In this document: positions 6,670 to 14,355 of the stretch, one piece after another
Layout: every line of letters starts with the position of its first letter
How positions within the stretch are numbered: the stretch's first letter is position 1
Translations under genes and position numbers: made by a program
Notes under the pieces: generated by a model
Seen by the model: the letters and a program-made list of their open reading frames with translations, nothing else
Told to the model about the DNA's origin: nothing
Databases searched by the model: none
NCBI GenBank assembly: GCA_903882765.1
Contig: CAIRYE010000437.1
Coordinates: 1 to 22,042, forward strand
Length of the DNA stretch: 22,042 nt
Direction: 5' to 3'
Source: an uncultured Anaerolineae bacterium
GTDB taxonomy: Bacteria > Chloroflexota > Anaerolineae > Anaerolineales > Villigracilaceae

Positions 6670-7632
6670 ATGAATATTATTAAGAACAGATATTACTATT
6701 TTCTAATTTCTTTCCTCGTGATCATCCCTGGCATCATTTATATGGGCATTCACTGGGCACAGAATCCGGCTGAAGGACCCTTACCACTCGGAATTGATTT
6801 CACTGGTGGTTCATTACTAGAAGTTCAATTTGAAAATGGGGTTCAACCAGCCGCTAAGGATGTTACTGCGATTTATAACTCCTTCGCTAGCGATGTCAAC
6901 AAGATCAAAGATCCAATTGTTCAATCTCTGGGAACTGATTCCATTTCAGTAAAATCGAAAGCAATGGATGACGCGACGAAAGGACTTATTGTCGCGGAGA
7001 TGGAAAAGCAGTTCGGCACAAAGGCAATTGTTCTCAACTTCACATCGGTCAACCCCGCGGTAGGCCAAGAAGTTGCTCGAGCGGCAGCCGGCGCTGTTGG
7101 TATGGCCGCTATCGCCATCTTGTTTTACATCTGGTTCGCGTTCCGAAGCATCCAACACGCTTTTCGTTATGGTACCGCAGCCATTATCGCCATGTTACAT
7201 GACGTGTTGGTTGTTTTGGGGATCGAGGCTATTCTCGGTGTAACTCTTGGTTGGGAGGCAGATTCTTTGTTTCTCACCGCCTTGCTCACCGTCATTGGCT
7301 TCTCGGTACATGATACCATCGTAGTGTTCGACCGCATCCGTGAAAACTTAACGATCTATCGCAAAGTTGATTTCGAAACCGTGGTCAACCACTCCGTGGT
7401 CCAAACACTCGATCGTTCCATCAACACCCAACTAACCGTTATGTTTACTTTGTTTGCCATGGTTCTGTTTGGCGGTGATACCATCAAACATTTTGTTATC
7501 ATCTTGTTGATCGGTGTATTCAGCGGTACATTCTCTTCCATTTTCAATGCTTCCCCCATCTTGGTCGTTTGGGAGAACAAAGAATGGCGAACTTGGTTCA
7601 AGCGCACTCCTATCACTGAAACCAACGCCTAA
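6670..7632 (+). CDS. secF: Protein translocase subunit SecF
   Basis: 320 residues, the partner of SecD. TM1 is at about 9-27; the family motif GIDFTGGS is at 41-48; an extracytoplasmic domain follows; then five membrane segments carry FSVHDTIVVFDRIREN (211-226) and SINTQLT (250-256), the counterparts of the SecD proton-pathway motifs. The ribosome-binding site TAGGAG overlaps the secD stop codon. Length is normal for a separate SecF. A strong terminator follows the stop by about 22 bases, ending the secDF operon. Confidence 0.97.
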   Translation: MNIIKNRYYYFLISFLVIIPGIIYMGIHWAQNPAEGPLPLGIDFTGGSLLEVQFENGVQPAAKDVTAIYNSFASDVNKIKDPIVQSLGTDSISVKSKAMDDATKGLIVAEMEKQFGTKAIVLNFTSVNPAVGQEVARAAAGAVGMAAIAILFYIWFAFRSIQHAFRYGTAAIIAMLHDVLVVLGIEAILGVTLGWEADSLFLTALLTVIGFSVHDTIVVFDRIRENLTIYRKVDFETVVNHSVVQTLDRSINTQLTVMFTLFAMVLFGGDTIKHFVIILLIGVFSGTFSSIFNASPILVVWENKEWRTWFKRTPITETNA

Positions 7633-7947
7633 ACCGCAAACAACCCAGAAATCAAATAACAAAAGACGTCTGACTTATCAGGCGTCTTTTGTTATTCACA
7701 CTAGTTTCCAAAAATATGAGAACCTAGTTATCTAGAACACACTTTGACAATTATTGTAGTTTGGTCACTCAATAAGAGTAAAATTGATTTCTCAGGCGTA
7801 CACCTTCCAGCATTGTCGTAATCTAAGGAATTTTTTGCGACCTTCGCTCCAATGATAACAGCCGCCGATCGTGATATTTACTGAGATTAGTCATTAGTCA
7901 AATTAATTCAACTCATAGTGAACGCTCCAGCTAAGGTAAGGTTATAG
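7633..7947 (+). other. Intergenic region: secF terminator, then possible yaaA control sequences
   Basis: The first 65 bases hold the secF terminator. The remaining ~250 bases show no gene. I note TTGACA (7744-7749) without a matching -10, the small palindrome ACAATTATTGT (7747-7757), and a tandem 7-mer ATTAGTC (7886-7899). The last 15 bases supply a ribosome-binding site (AAGGTAAGG, 7933-7941) for the downstream gene. Confidence 0.5.
7655..7696 (+). terminator. Intrinsic terminator after secF
   Basis: A long hairpin: 14 perfect base pairs (AATAACAAAAGACG with its complement at 7683-7696), a T-G wobble, and an inner CTGA/TCAG stem around the loop CTTA. The T-rich right arm (CTTTTGTTATT) supports termination. 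Confidence 0.88.
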
Positions 7948-8730
7948 ATGTTCAACATATTACTGCATTCATCCAAAACTATGGTTTGTACCCCGCCCTC
8001 GGTTTCCTTATCAACTCCTGTTGAGATCGAAAAAGCCGAGGAGATTCGTGCTTATATCGCTACTTTATCAAGCGCTCAAATTCAGAAAGCAATGCAGATT
8101 TCCGCAACCTTGGCATTTGATGTAGAGAAACTATTTAGTCAATGGTCGGCTGTAGAAAATTTATCAGCAGCGGTAGAAGTTTTTCGAGGGGATATATATA
8201 GCGGTCTTCGAGCGAGACCTTTTTCAACAGCTGAGAAGGACTTTGCCCAAGAACATTTATTGATCCTATCGGGTCTTTATGGGGTTTTAAAACCGTATGA
8301 TGGCATTAGCCCCTATCGCCTCGAGGTCGGATACCGATTCCCGGACGAACCTTTTAGGAACCTTTACCAATTTTGGGGTGACTCACTATCGAATCAACTT
8401 CACAAAACCGGGGACATTTTTAATGTTAGTTCGGGTGAGTATGAAAAATTGATAATACCGTATATAGATGGGCAGAGGATCATTACCCCCAAGTTTTTAA
8501 GCATGGTAAAACCTGGTCAACCCGCCAAATTCGTGGTTGTGCACGCGAAAATTGCGCGAGGAGCATACGCTCGGTGGCTTATTCAAAAGGGTGACGGGGC
8601 AGCAGCCGAGCTGGAATCTTTTAATGATCTAGGGTATCACTATCAGCCTTCGCTCAGCAGCCCGCGAAATCCAGTATATATTTGTGAAAATTTCCAGGGC
8701 ATTGGACTTAGCCAAAGGTTGATCGCCTAA
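7948..8730 (+). CDS. yaaA: YaaA-like peroxide stress protein (DUF328/UPF0246)
   Basis: 260 residues, close to the E. coli YaaA length. Recognisable family blocks: HSSKTM near the N-terminus (7-12, where many members have SPAKxL/M), FRGDIYSGLRA, LSGLYGVLKPYDGISPYRLE, YQFWGDSL, FNVSSGEYEK, VVHAKIARGAYARWLI and a C-terminal FNDLGYHYQPSLS. E. coli YaaA limits oxidative DNA damage during peroxide stress, apparently by lowering free intracellular iron, and can bind DNA. The ATG is supported by AAGGTAAGG 6 bases upstream. The gene stands alone, 315 bases after secF. The substituted N-terminal motif (His-Ser-Ser in place of Ser-Pro-Ala) suggests a divergent subfamily. Confidence 0.88.
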   Translation: MFNILLHSSKTMVCTPPSVSLSTPVEIEKAEEIRAYIATLSSAQIQKAMQISATLAFDVEKLFSQWSAVENLSAAVEVFRGDIYSGLRARPFSTAEKDFAQEHLLILSGLYGVLKPYDGISPYRLEVGYRFPDEPFRNLYQFWGDSLSNQLHKTGDIFNVSSGEYEKLIIPYIDGQRIITPKFLSMVKPGQPAKFVVVHAKIARGAYARWLIQKGDGAAAELESFNDLGYHYQPSLSSPRNPVYICENFQGIGLSQRLIA

Positions 8731-8871
8731 TTAGGTCAGCCATGATCGGTAAACCTTAGTTTTTGAAAAACAAGAACTGATGCCAAGACAATACCCCAAT
8801 TTTCAACAATTATATTTGAAACCCAGTTATCTCTCACCAATTCGTATGCGTTGGAGCAGTAACCTTAAATA
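8731..8871. other. Spacer between yaaA-like gene and tRNA terminator
   Basis: I find no gene here. The only local symmetry is a 10-bp palindrome CCTAATTAGG (8726-8735) straddling the yaaA stop and a weak GTTTTT-G-AAAAAC hairpin (8759-8771); neither looks like a functional terminator. Confidence 0.4.
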
Positions 8872-8897
8872 AAAAGCGCCTGAAATCAGACGCTTTT
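8872..8897 (-). terminator. Intrinsic terminator of the tRNA-Gln gene
   Basis: Seven base pairs (AAAAGCG/CGCTTTT), one mismatch, then CTGA/TCAG. Read on the minus strand it begins five bases after the tRNA end and runs into CTTTTTATTT. It might also stop plus-strand transcripts from yaaA. Confidence 0.82.
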
Positions 8898-8901
8898 AAA
8901 G

Positions 8902-8972
8902 CTGGGGGCAAAGGATTCGAACCTCTACTAGATGATCCAGAGACATCTGTCCTGCCATTAGACGAGCCCCCA
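8902..8972 (-). tRNA. tRNA-Gln (anticodon CTG)
   Basis: A full 71-base cloverleaf. The acceptor stem TGGGGGC (8972-8966) pairs perfectly with GCCCCCA (8909-8903); the discriminator is G, as glutamine tRNAs usually have. The D-arm is GTC-loop-GAC. The anticodon loop CTCTGGA puts CTG at 8940-8938; the anticodon stem has a U-U opposition at 31-39. The T-loop is TTCGAAT. CCA is not encoded. The first pair (T-A) is the weak 1-72 pair typical of tRNA-Gln. It reads CAG codons; a UUG-anticodon partner is not in this window. Confidence 0.93.
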
Positions 8973-8995
8973 AGAGTAAATCTTGAGCGAAAGGT

Positions 8996-9024
8996 ATTTT
9001 AACACGCCCTTGAATTATTCGCAA
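8996..9024 (-). promoter_or_regulatory. Sigma70-type promoter for tRNA-Gln
   Basis: On the minus strand TTGCGA (9024-9019), a 17-base spacer and TAAAAT (9001-8996) predict a start near 8989, about 17 bases before the mature tRNA 5' end. Confidence 0.65.
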
Positions 9025-9220
9025 GTTATTTTGTTTGTTTACGAGTCAATAGACTTTGACCAGTGATATTTACCAAAAATATGTCTCCATTGTTTTTCTG
9101 ACTTGAAGAATTTCATTTTGAAGAAACCGTTGAATACAAGAATTATTTGCGTTCTTACAACATTCTTTACGACTGACGGACCATTTTGCTTGTATCATTC
9201 AACACTCCATTTTTTCTATT

Positions 9221-9229
9221 TGTTATAAT
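9221..9229 (+). promoter_or_regulatory. Extended -10 promoter (TGTTATAAT) for glnS
   Basis: TG-T-TATAAT with no clear -35 box. It predicts a start near 9236 and a short leader carrying AAAGGA (9248-9253), 6 bases before the glnS ATG. This leaves no room for a T-box leader. Confidence 0.55.
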
Positions 9230-9259
9230 AATGGATACACTGAAATTAAAGGATCTTTT

Positions 9260-10936
9260 ATGGATATCAACGCCCAAAACACCAGTTCTGATTTTATTCG
9301 AGATGCCGTAGCCGATGACCTTCGCTCGGGCAGATTCAACTATATTCGCACCCGTCTTCCTCCAGAACCGAACGGTTATCTTCACATTGGCCACGTAAAG
9401 GCCTTCCTGATCGATTATTTTATCGCGGCGGAAAACAACGGTGATCTCATTCTTCGCTTTGACGATACCAACCCCGCCAAGGAAGAAGTGGAATTTGTTG
9501 ACGCGATTCAACAAGACGCTAAGTGGTTAGGCATTAATTGGCTCAAAATTACCTATGCTTCTGATTATTTTGGATTGCTCTACGAATGGGCCATTAAATT
9601 AGTAAAAATGGGCAAGGCATATGTAGATGACCAAACCCCTGAAGAAGTGAGTAAAAACAGGGGAACTTTGACGGAACCTGGCATCAACAGCCCATATCGG
9701 GAGCGCAGTGTTGAAGAAAACCTCGACCTGCTCGCCCGCATGAAAAGCGGTGAGTTTCCGGATGGTACTCGCATTCTGCGCGCCAAGATCGATATGAGCG
9801 ACCCCAATATGGTAATGCGTGACCCGGCGATGTATCGCATCATCCACGAGCCAGCGCACCACCGCACCGGCCGCGAATGGTGCATTTATCCGATGTACGA
9901 TTGGTCTCATGGGCAAAACGATTCGATGGAAGGAATCACTCATTCTCTTTGCTCGATGGAGTACGAAATTCACCGTCCACTCTATGAATGGTTCTTGGAT
10001 CAGCTCGGGGAATTTAAACCTCGCCAGATCGAATTTTCACGTTTGAATCTATCGTACGCGATGATGTCGAAGCGTAAATTACGCAAGTTAGTTGAAAGCA
10101 ATTTGGTCGATGGCTGGGACGACCCCCGTCTCACAACCCTGCGTGCGATGCGACGCCGCGGTTATACCGCTGAAGCGATCGTTGATTTTATCAAGAAGAT
10201 CGGGGTAGCAAAAAACACCAGTTGGATCGATTATGCCCTACTAGAATCGTGCGTGCGAGATGATCTGAACAAACGCTCTCTTCGGCGTATGGCGATCATC
10301 GAACCGTTGAAAATGATCATTGATAATTACCCCGATGATCTAGTGGAAGAATTGGCCGCTATTAATAACCCTGAAGATCCCGATGCCGGCACACGTACGG
10401 TCAATTTTTCAAAAGTAATTTATATTGAGCAAGATGATTTTCGAGAAACACCTCCACCCAAATATTATCGCTTGTTCCCAGGCAATGAAGTTCGCCTTCG
10501 TTATGCCTATTTTGTGAGATGTGAAAGCGTAGTGAAAGACGCGGATGGAAACATTGTTGAAATTCACTGTACTTACGACCCAACAACAAAAGGCGGTGAT
10601 TCAGCGGACGGACGAAAAGTAAAGTCAACCATTCATTGGGTTTCAGCGGCACATTCTTTGCCGGCTGAAGTTCGTGAATACGAAAGGCTTTTTACTATCG
10701 AAAATCCCGATGATAACGAGGAGCTCTCCTCGATCATTAACCCAACTTCGTTGGTGGTAAAACCTTCGTCAAGAGTTGAAGCGTCATTAGGCAATACCAC
10801 CCCGGGCGACAAGTTCCAGTTCGAACGGATCGGATATTTTTGCACCGACCTTACTTCAACCAAAGAAAAATTGGTTTTTAACCGAACTGTAACCCTCAAA
10901 GACTCTTGGGCAAAAATAGAAAAGAAACAAGGCTAA
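9260..10936 (+). CDS. glnS: Glutaminyl-tRNA synthetase
   Basis: 558 residues, the usual bacterial GlnRS length. It charges tRNA-Gln directly with glutamine. Class I signatures: PPEPNGYLHIGH (34-45, HIGH) and MMSKRKL (268-274, KMSKS). The block RFDDTNPAKEE (66-76), then CIYPMYDWSHGQ and EGITHSLCSMEYE, distinguishes GlnRS from GluRS. The C-terminal half (about 340-550) is the two-barrel anticodon-binding region, with TKGGDSADGRKVKSTIHWVS. A discriminating AAAGGA ribosome-binding site supports the ATG. It is divergent from a tRNA-Gln gene 287 bases away, which is its likely substrate. GlnRS is widely held to have entered bacteria by transfer from eukaryotes; I see no local sign of recent transfer. 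Confidence 0.97.
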   Translation: MDINAQNTSSDFIRDAVADDLRSGRFNYIRTRLPPEPNGYLHIGHVKAFLIDYFIAAENNGDLILRFDDTNPAKEEVEFVDAIQQDAKWLGINWLKITYASDYFGLLYEWAIKLVKMGKAYVDDQTPEEVSKNRGTLTEPGINSPYRERSVEENLDLLARMKSGEFPDGTRILRAKIDMSDPNMVMRDPAMYRIIHEPAHHRTGREWCIYPMYDWSHGQNDSMEGITHSLCSMEYEIHRPLYEWFLDQLGEFKPRQIEFSRLNLSYAMMSKRKLRKLVESNLVDGWDDPRLTTLRAMRRRGYTAEAIVDFIKKIGVAKNTSWIDYALLESCVRDDLNKRSLRRMAIIEPLKMIIDNYPDDLVEELAAINNPEDPDAGTRTVNFSKVIYIEQDDFRETPPPKYYRLFPGNEVRLRYAYFVRCESVVKDADGNIVEIHCTYDPTTKGGDSADGRKVKSTIHWVSAAHSLPAEVREYERLFTIENPDDNEELSSIINPTSLVVKPSSRVEASLGNTTPGDKFQFERIGYFCTDLTSTKEKLVFNRTVTLKDSWAKIEKKQG

Positions 10937-10947
10937 AGAATAAAAAG

Positions 10948-10975
10948 AGGCTGCGATCAAACCAAATCGCAGCCT
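10948..10975. terminator. Bidirectional terminator between glnS and the DAO gene
   Basis: A 10-bp stem (AGGCTGCGAT, loop CAAACCAA, complement at 10966-10975). The plus strand continues TTATTTATTTTA; the minus strand continues CTCTTTTTATTC. It serves two convergent genes. Confidence 0.9.
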
Positions 10976-10998
10976 TATTTATTTTAATCACAGGTTGA

Positions 10999-12156
10999 TC
11001 ATTTCAGTTGTTCCGTTCCACCAAAATCACGATAGAGGGTGTATGGAGCCAAGAGTTTGGTAGCTGATTCAATATCACCTCCAGTGATCCACTTTCGAAG
11101 CTCTACAGCCAAACCAGGTCCAAGCATAAACCCCTGACCACACATCCCTACCGCGTTGAGATACCCCGAAATCCCGTTCAACTGCCCAACGATGGGTTGT
11201 CCATCTGGTGTCATTGGGTAAAGACCGCGCCAAGTTCGCCGGACTTTGATATTCCTTAGGCAAGGCATTAGGTTGATCATTCGCCGTGTTACCAAGGGTA
11301 AAAAGCCCGAACTTTCTCTTCTATCCATACCCGGAATAGAAGGATTTGGAGTAATGCAAAAGATAACCTGACCAGTATGATTTTGATAAAAATAGTAATT
11401 CGCTGAATTTTCCAACGGGTGGATATCTACCACCATTGGTCCTAGAAATGACGCTACAGGTTCCGTTATGCCGCCTTCATGCGATTCCGGCAGGATCGGT
11501 AATAAAATATTCAATTCGAGGAGAATTTCTTTTGCCCACGCTCCAGCCGCGTTTACAACCGTGCTTGCATAATAGTCCTCTTTGTCCGTTTTCACCCCAA
11601 TTACTTTATCGCCCTTAGTCTTTAGACATTCAATTTTCTCTTGGAAATGAAATTCCGCGCCTCCCGCCCGAGCCATCCTTTCCATGGCTAAATTGGCTAG
11701 CATAGGCGAAGCGCTGCCATCTCCTGGTGAAAAAGTGCCACCGAGCAAACCCCTTGGATTGAGCGATGGAATGATCCTTAAAAAATCTTGGTTATCATAC
11801 CAATCGATCTCGAGCCCTAACTTTTTCTGGATAACTAGCAGGTCCTTGAGAGTTTTTTCTTCCGTTTCACGATAAGCCACAAATGAATACCCACCTTGTT
11901 TCCAACCTATATCGTCGCCGTATTTTTCTTTCCAAGATGAAAAAACTTCAAGACTTTTTAAACATAATTGAATCTTTACTGGATCTGAGTGAGTGGCTCG
12001 AATGCCACCGATCGCTTCCTTGTTGGAACCTTGCCCTGAGCTAGCGAATTGGTCGATGACCAACACTTTTTGGCCGGCTTCAGATAATTGCCAAGCAAGA
12101 GGGGTACCAATGCTGCCTGATCCAATGATGATCGTATCATAGAACTTTTGCGTCAT
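10999..12156 (-). CDS. DAO-family FAD-dependent oxidoreductase (sarcosine oxidase beta / HcnC-like)
   Basis: 385 residues. An N-terminal FAD Rossmann motif IIIGSGSIGTPLAWQLSEAG (9-28) is followed by VLVID (31-35) and GQGSNKEAIGGIRATHSDP (41-59), the block found in sarcosine oxidase beta and HcnC-like proteins. The C-terminus holds RRTWRGLYPMTPDGQPIVG (306-324) and GMCGQGFMLGPGLA (337-350), which bind the flavin in this family. Such subunits oxidise secondary or alpha-amino groups (sarcosine, proline, hydroxyproline, glycine) and give electrons to a partner. Its ATG overlaps the stop of the upstream multi-cofactor gene (ATGA, 12156-12153), so the two are translationally coupled and probably form one complex. 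Substrate cannot be read from sequence; a cyanide-forming glycine oxidase is possible but unproven. Confidence 0.87.
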   Translation of the reverse strand: MTQKFYDTIIIGSGSIGTPLAWQLSEAGQKVLVIDQFASSGQGSNKEAIGGIRATHSDPVKIQLCLKSLEVFSSWKEKYGDDIGWKQGGYSFVAYRETEEKTLKDLLVIQKKLGLEIDWYDNQDFLRIIPSLNPRGLLGGTFSPGDGSASPMLANLAMERMARAGGAEFHFQEKIECLKTKGDKVIGVKTDKEDYYASTVVNAAGAWAKEILLELNILLPILPESHEGGITEPVASFLGPMVVDIHPLENSANYYFYQNHTGQVIFCITPNPSIPGMDRRESSGFLPLVTRRMINLMPCLRNIKVRRTWRGLYPMTPDGQPIVGQLNGISGYLNAVGMCGQGFMLGPGLAVELRKWITGGDIESATKLLAPYTLYRDFGGTEQLK

Positions 12157-14255
12157 TCTTCCCCGCTTTCAGTTGTAATACCTGCCAAAACACCCATCGA
12201 AACCTCAACAAACAACGGTCTTGCAACGGGTTCAGTGATTTGGGTCATAGGAATTCCTAAATCACGAAATGCCCGTTTAATTATATTTCCACAGGTCTTA
12301 CCACCACATGCGCCCATTCCCGCACGGGTTATCGCCTTGATCTGGTTCATATCCCGAACACCACTGGAAATGATCGCTTTTATTTCGGCTAACGAAACTC
12401 GTTCACATCTGCAAACAACCATGTCATCTGTGAGACGTTCAACAAATTGTTCGAAGGAGGCGCATATTTCGGGGTTCTGTATTTCAATGCCAGCAATTTT
12501 GTTGGCAATTACCAAAGGCGCCCGAACTTTTACCATTATGGTTCTATCGGTATTGATCGCCAATCGAGTTCTCACGACCTCCACTCGACCAAGAACGCTT
12601 CCACCTGTATCCACCACAAGAACTTGGTCGCCAATTTTGATGGTCTCTTTCCCAAATTCGTATGGAATCGTTACCAAAGCCGTTTCATCAACTTGTTTTC
12701 TTCGATCTACCAAGGTTATCGCCAACCCAGGGCAAATAGCAACACATTTTTCACAGGCGATGCAATGAACGCCCAGTTGTTTGCCGATATATTCCGGAAT
12801 ATGTCGAATATCAAGATCATCGATATAAATTGCGCTTTGAGGACAAACCGAGGTGCATGGATTGCATGGAATTTCTTGGCTACAATGGATCACCGGATAA
12901 ACATCCTCCTCCTCAACAATGGGGGGTTCTTTGTTTTCTGCCCCCGGTTTGGAACGTAATATCTCAGAGGTTTTGATCCATTCCTCTGGTACTTTAGGAA
13001 CATCATAACCAAGACTTCTGGCGATCTCCAAACCCTTGATCTTGCCCGAAAACATTGCGGATGATGCTTCAGCTACCTCATCAGAATCTCCCGCGGCGAA
13101 GGTTGGTATGCCATATTCCTTCGCTTTTCGCGAAAACTCATCGACCGGATCCAGCCCTACGGCTATCAACAATGTGTCGCATGGGTAGGTTTTTTCAGTG
13201 CCGGGAATCGGCTTCCATTTCTCATCTATGGCGGCAATGGTCACAGATTCTACAGAATCATGCCCGTTGGCGCTTAATACGGTGTGCGATGTGAAAATTG
13301 GAACCCCCATTCGAGCAAGTTTATCTTTATGCACCTTATACCCACCACACTCGGCCAGTGCTTCGACCAATCCCTCCACAATAATGCCAGCTTGTAATGC
13401 GTGATACCCTGCTATAAGACCAACATTCCCGCCACCTACAATAAATAACCGTTTTGAACAATGTATCAGGTCTCGGTTGAGAAGTGTTTGGAAAGCCCCG
13501 GCTCCGTAAACTCCTGGTAGGGTGTTTCCTTTGAAGGTTAGCGATTTTTCTCGTGCGCCGGCCGCAACTAAAAGTACCTTTGGTTTTACCAATACATATT
13601 CATTGTTGTTTCGAACAACACCTACTTTTTGGTCGCTAAATACCGCTACAACAGTGCTATTCCTCCAAATATCAATCGAAGCTTGTTCCGAAACTAACTT
13701 TGCTAATCGGGTAGCGATATCAATACCACGCGTGCCGGCATAGCAAGCGTTGATCGATCCAAAAAATCGGTGTGTTTGGAGAACGAGTTTGCCACCTAAC
13801 TGATCTTTATCATCCACCAATATTGCGCTTATGTTACGGGTTCCCAATTCGATCGCGGCTGAAAGCCCAGCCGGACCGCCGCCAATGATCATACAATCAA
13901 TGTCTAAGTTTTGAACCGGTGTATATTGTGGTTGTATTTGTATATGTGGCAGTTTTGGCAAGGTGTTGAGAGGCTCTATCACCATACCCGGACGAATTGG
14001 CGTCATACAAGCTTTTACGGGAATACCATTCGCCACAACAGTGCATTGGGCACACTGACCATTCGCGCAAAATATCCCTTGCGGGGATCCATCCTTTGGA
14101 TGAATGCCGAATATTCTCACACCGTTCGCGAACAAAGCACTCGCGATCGTTTCTCCAGCACACGCCTGGAAAACTAACCCACTCCATTTAAAATCAAAAA
14201 CATCCCTATCTGCTATCGGCAGGATGGGATGCGTTGTTAAACGATTCTGAGTCAT
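12153..14255 (-). CDS. Fused [2Fe-2S] / FAD-NAD / 2x[4Fe-4S] / BFD oxidoreductase, large subunit of an amine dehydrogenase-type complex
   Basis: 700 residues with four cofactor modules in one chain. First, a plant-type [2Fe-2S] domain: C63, C68, C71 and C83 (CANGQCAQC, then KAC). Second, a pyridine-nucleotide-disulfide-oxidoreductase fold: FAD motif GGGPAGLSAA (125-134) and second nucleotide motif VGGGNVGLIAGY (273-284). Third, ferredoxin-like clusters: C458, C464, C467, C471 and C498, C501, C504, C508, each ending in Cys-Pro. Fourth, a BFD-type [2Fe-2S] site: C615-x-C617 with C650 and C655. In HcnABC and dye-linked proline dehydrogenases the first, second and last modules are separate or partly fused small subunits; the ferredoxin insert suggests delivery to a low-potential carrier. 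I chose ATG at 14255, with AAGGAAG 6 bases upstream; an in-frame TTG at 14279 lacks a site. Partner: the overlapping DAO gene. Confidence 0.87.
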   Translation of the reverse strand: MTQNRLTTHPILPIADRDVFDFKWSGLVFQACAGETIASALFANGVRIFGIHPKDGSPQGIFCANGQCAQCTVVANGIPVKACMTPIRPGMVIEPLNTLPKLPHIQIQPQYTPVQNLDIDCMIIGGGPAGLSAAIELGTRNISAILVDDKDQLGGKLVLQTHRFFGSINACYAGTRGIDIATRLAKLVSEQASIDIWRNSTVVAVFSDQKVGVVRNNNEYVLVKPKVLLVAAGAREKSLTFKGNTLPGVYGAGAFQTLLNRDLIHCSKRLFIVGGGNVGLIAGYHALQAGIIVEGLVEALAECGGYKVHKDKLARMGVPIFTSHTVLSANGHDSVESVTIAAIDEKWKPIPGTEKTYPCDTLLIAVGLDPVDEFSRKAKEYGIPTFAAGDSDEVAEASSAMFSGKIKGLEIARSLGYDVPKVPEEWIKTSEILRSKPGAENKEPPIVEEEDVYPVIHCSQEIPCNPCTSVCPQSAIYIDDLDIRHIPEYIGKQLGVHCIACEKCVAICPGLAITLVDRRKQVDETALVTIPYEFGKETIKIGDQVLVVDTGGSVLGRVEVVRTRLAINTDRTIMVKVRAPLVIANKIAGIEIQNPEICASFEQFVERLTDDMVVCRCERVSLAEIKAIISSGVRDMNQIKAITRAGMGACGGKTCGNIIKRAFRDLGIPMTQITEPVARPLFVEVSMGVLAGITTESGEE

Positions 14256-14283
14256 ATTGTTCTTCCTTTTTGAAAGCAAAAGG

Positions 14284-14297
14284 TCCTACTAATAGGA
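14284..14297. repeat. Small inverted repeat upstream of the fused oxidoreductase
   Basis: TCCTA-CTAA-TAGGA lies about 29 bases upstream of the oxidoreductase start, in the 100-base gap after the DUF4126 gene. It is short and may be chance, but the position would suit an operator or leader hairpin. Confidence 0.25.
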
Positions 14298-14355
14298 TAA
14301 CAAATTTCTACTCATTATGATAGTGCTATTTTTCACAATCCTCCACTTTCGTGGT

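Noticed and set aside
8973..9259. T-box leader for glnS
   Set aside because: The likely glnS promoter lies only about 30 bases before the ATG, and I see no T-box conserved sequence or terminator/antiterminator pair.
12148..12768. 206-codon open frame on the plus strand opposite the fused oxidoreductase
   Set aside because: It is antisense to a well-conserved gene, has no ribosome-binding site and its translation resembles no family; similar long shadows occur throughout this region.
14279..14279. TTG start at 14279 for the fused oxidoreductase
   Set aside because: The AAGGAAG site lies inside that extension and is ideally spaced for the ATG at 14255.
14341..14355. CCAC-TTTC-GTGG hairpin as a terminator after the DUF4126 gene
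   Set aside because: The stem is only four base pairs and no T-run follows it on the minus strand.
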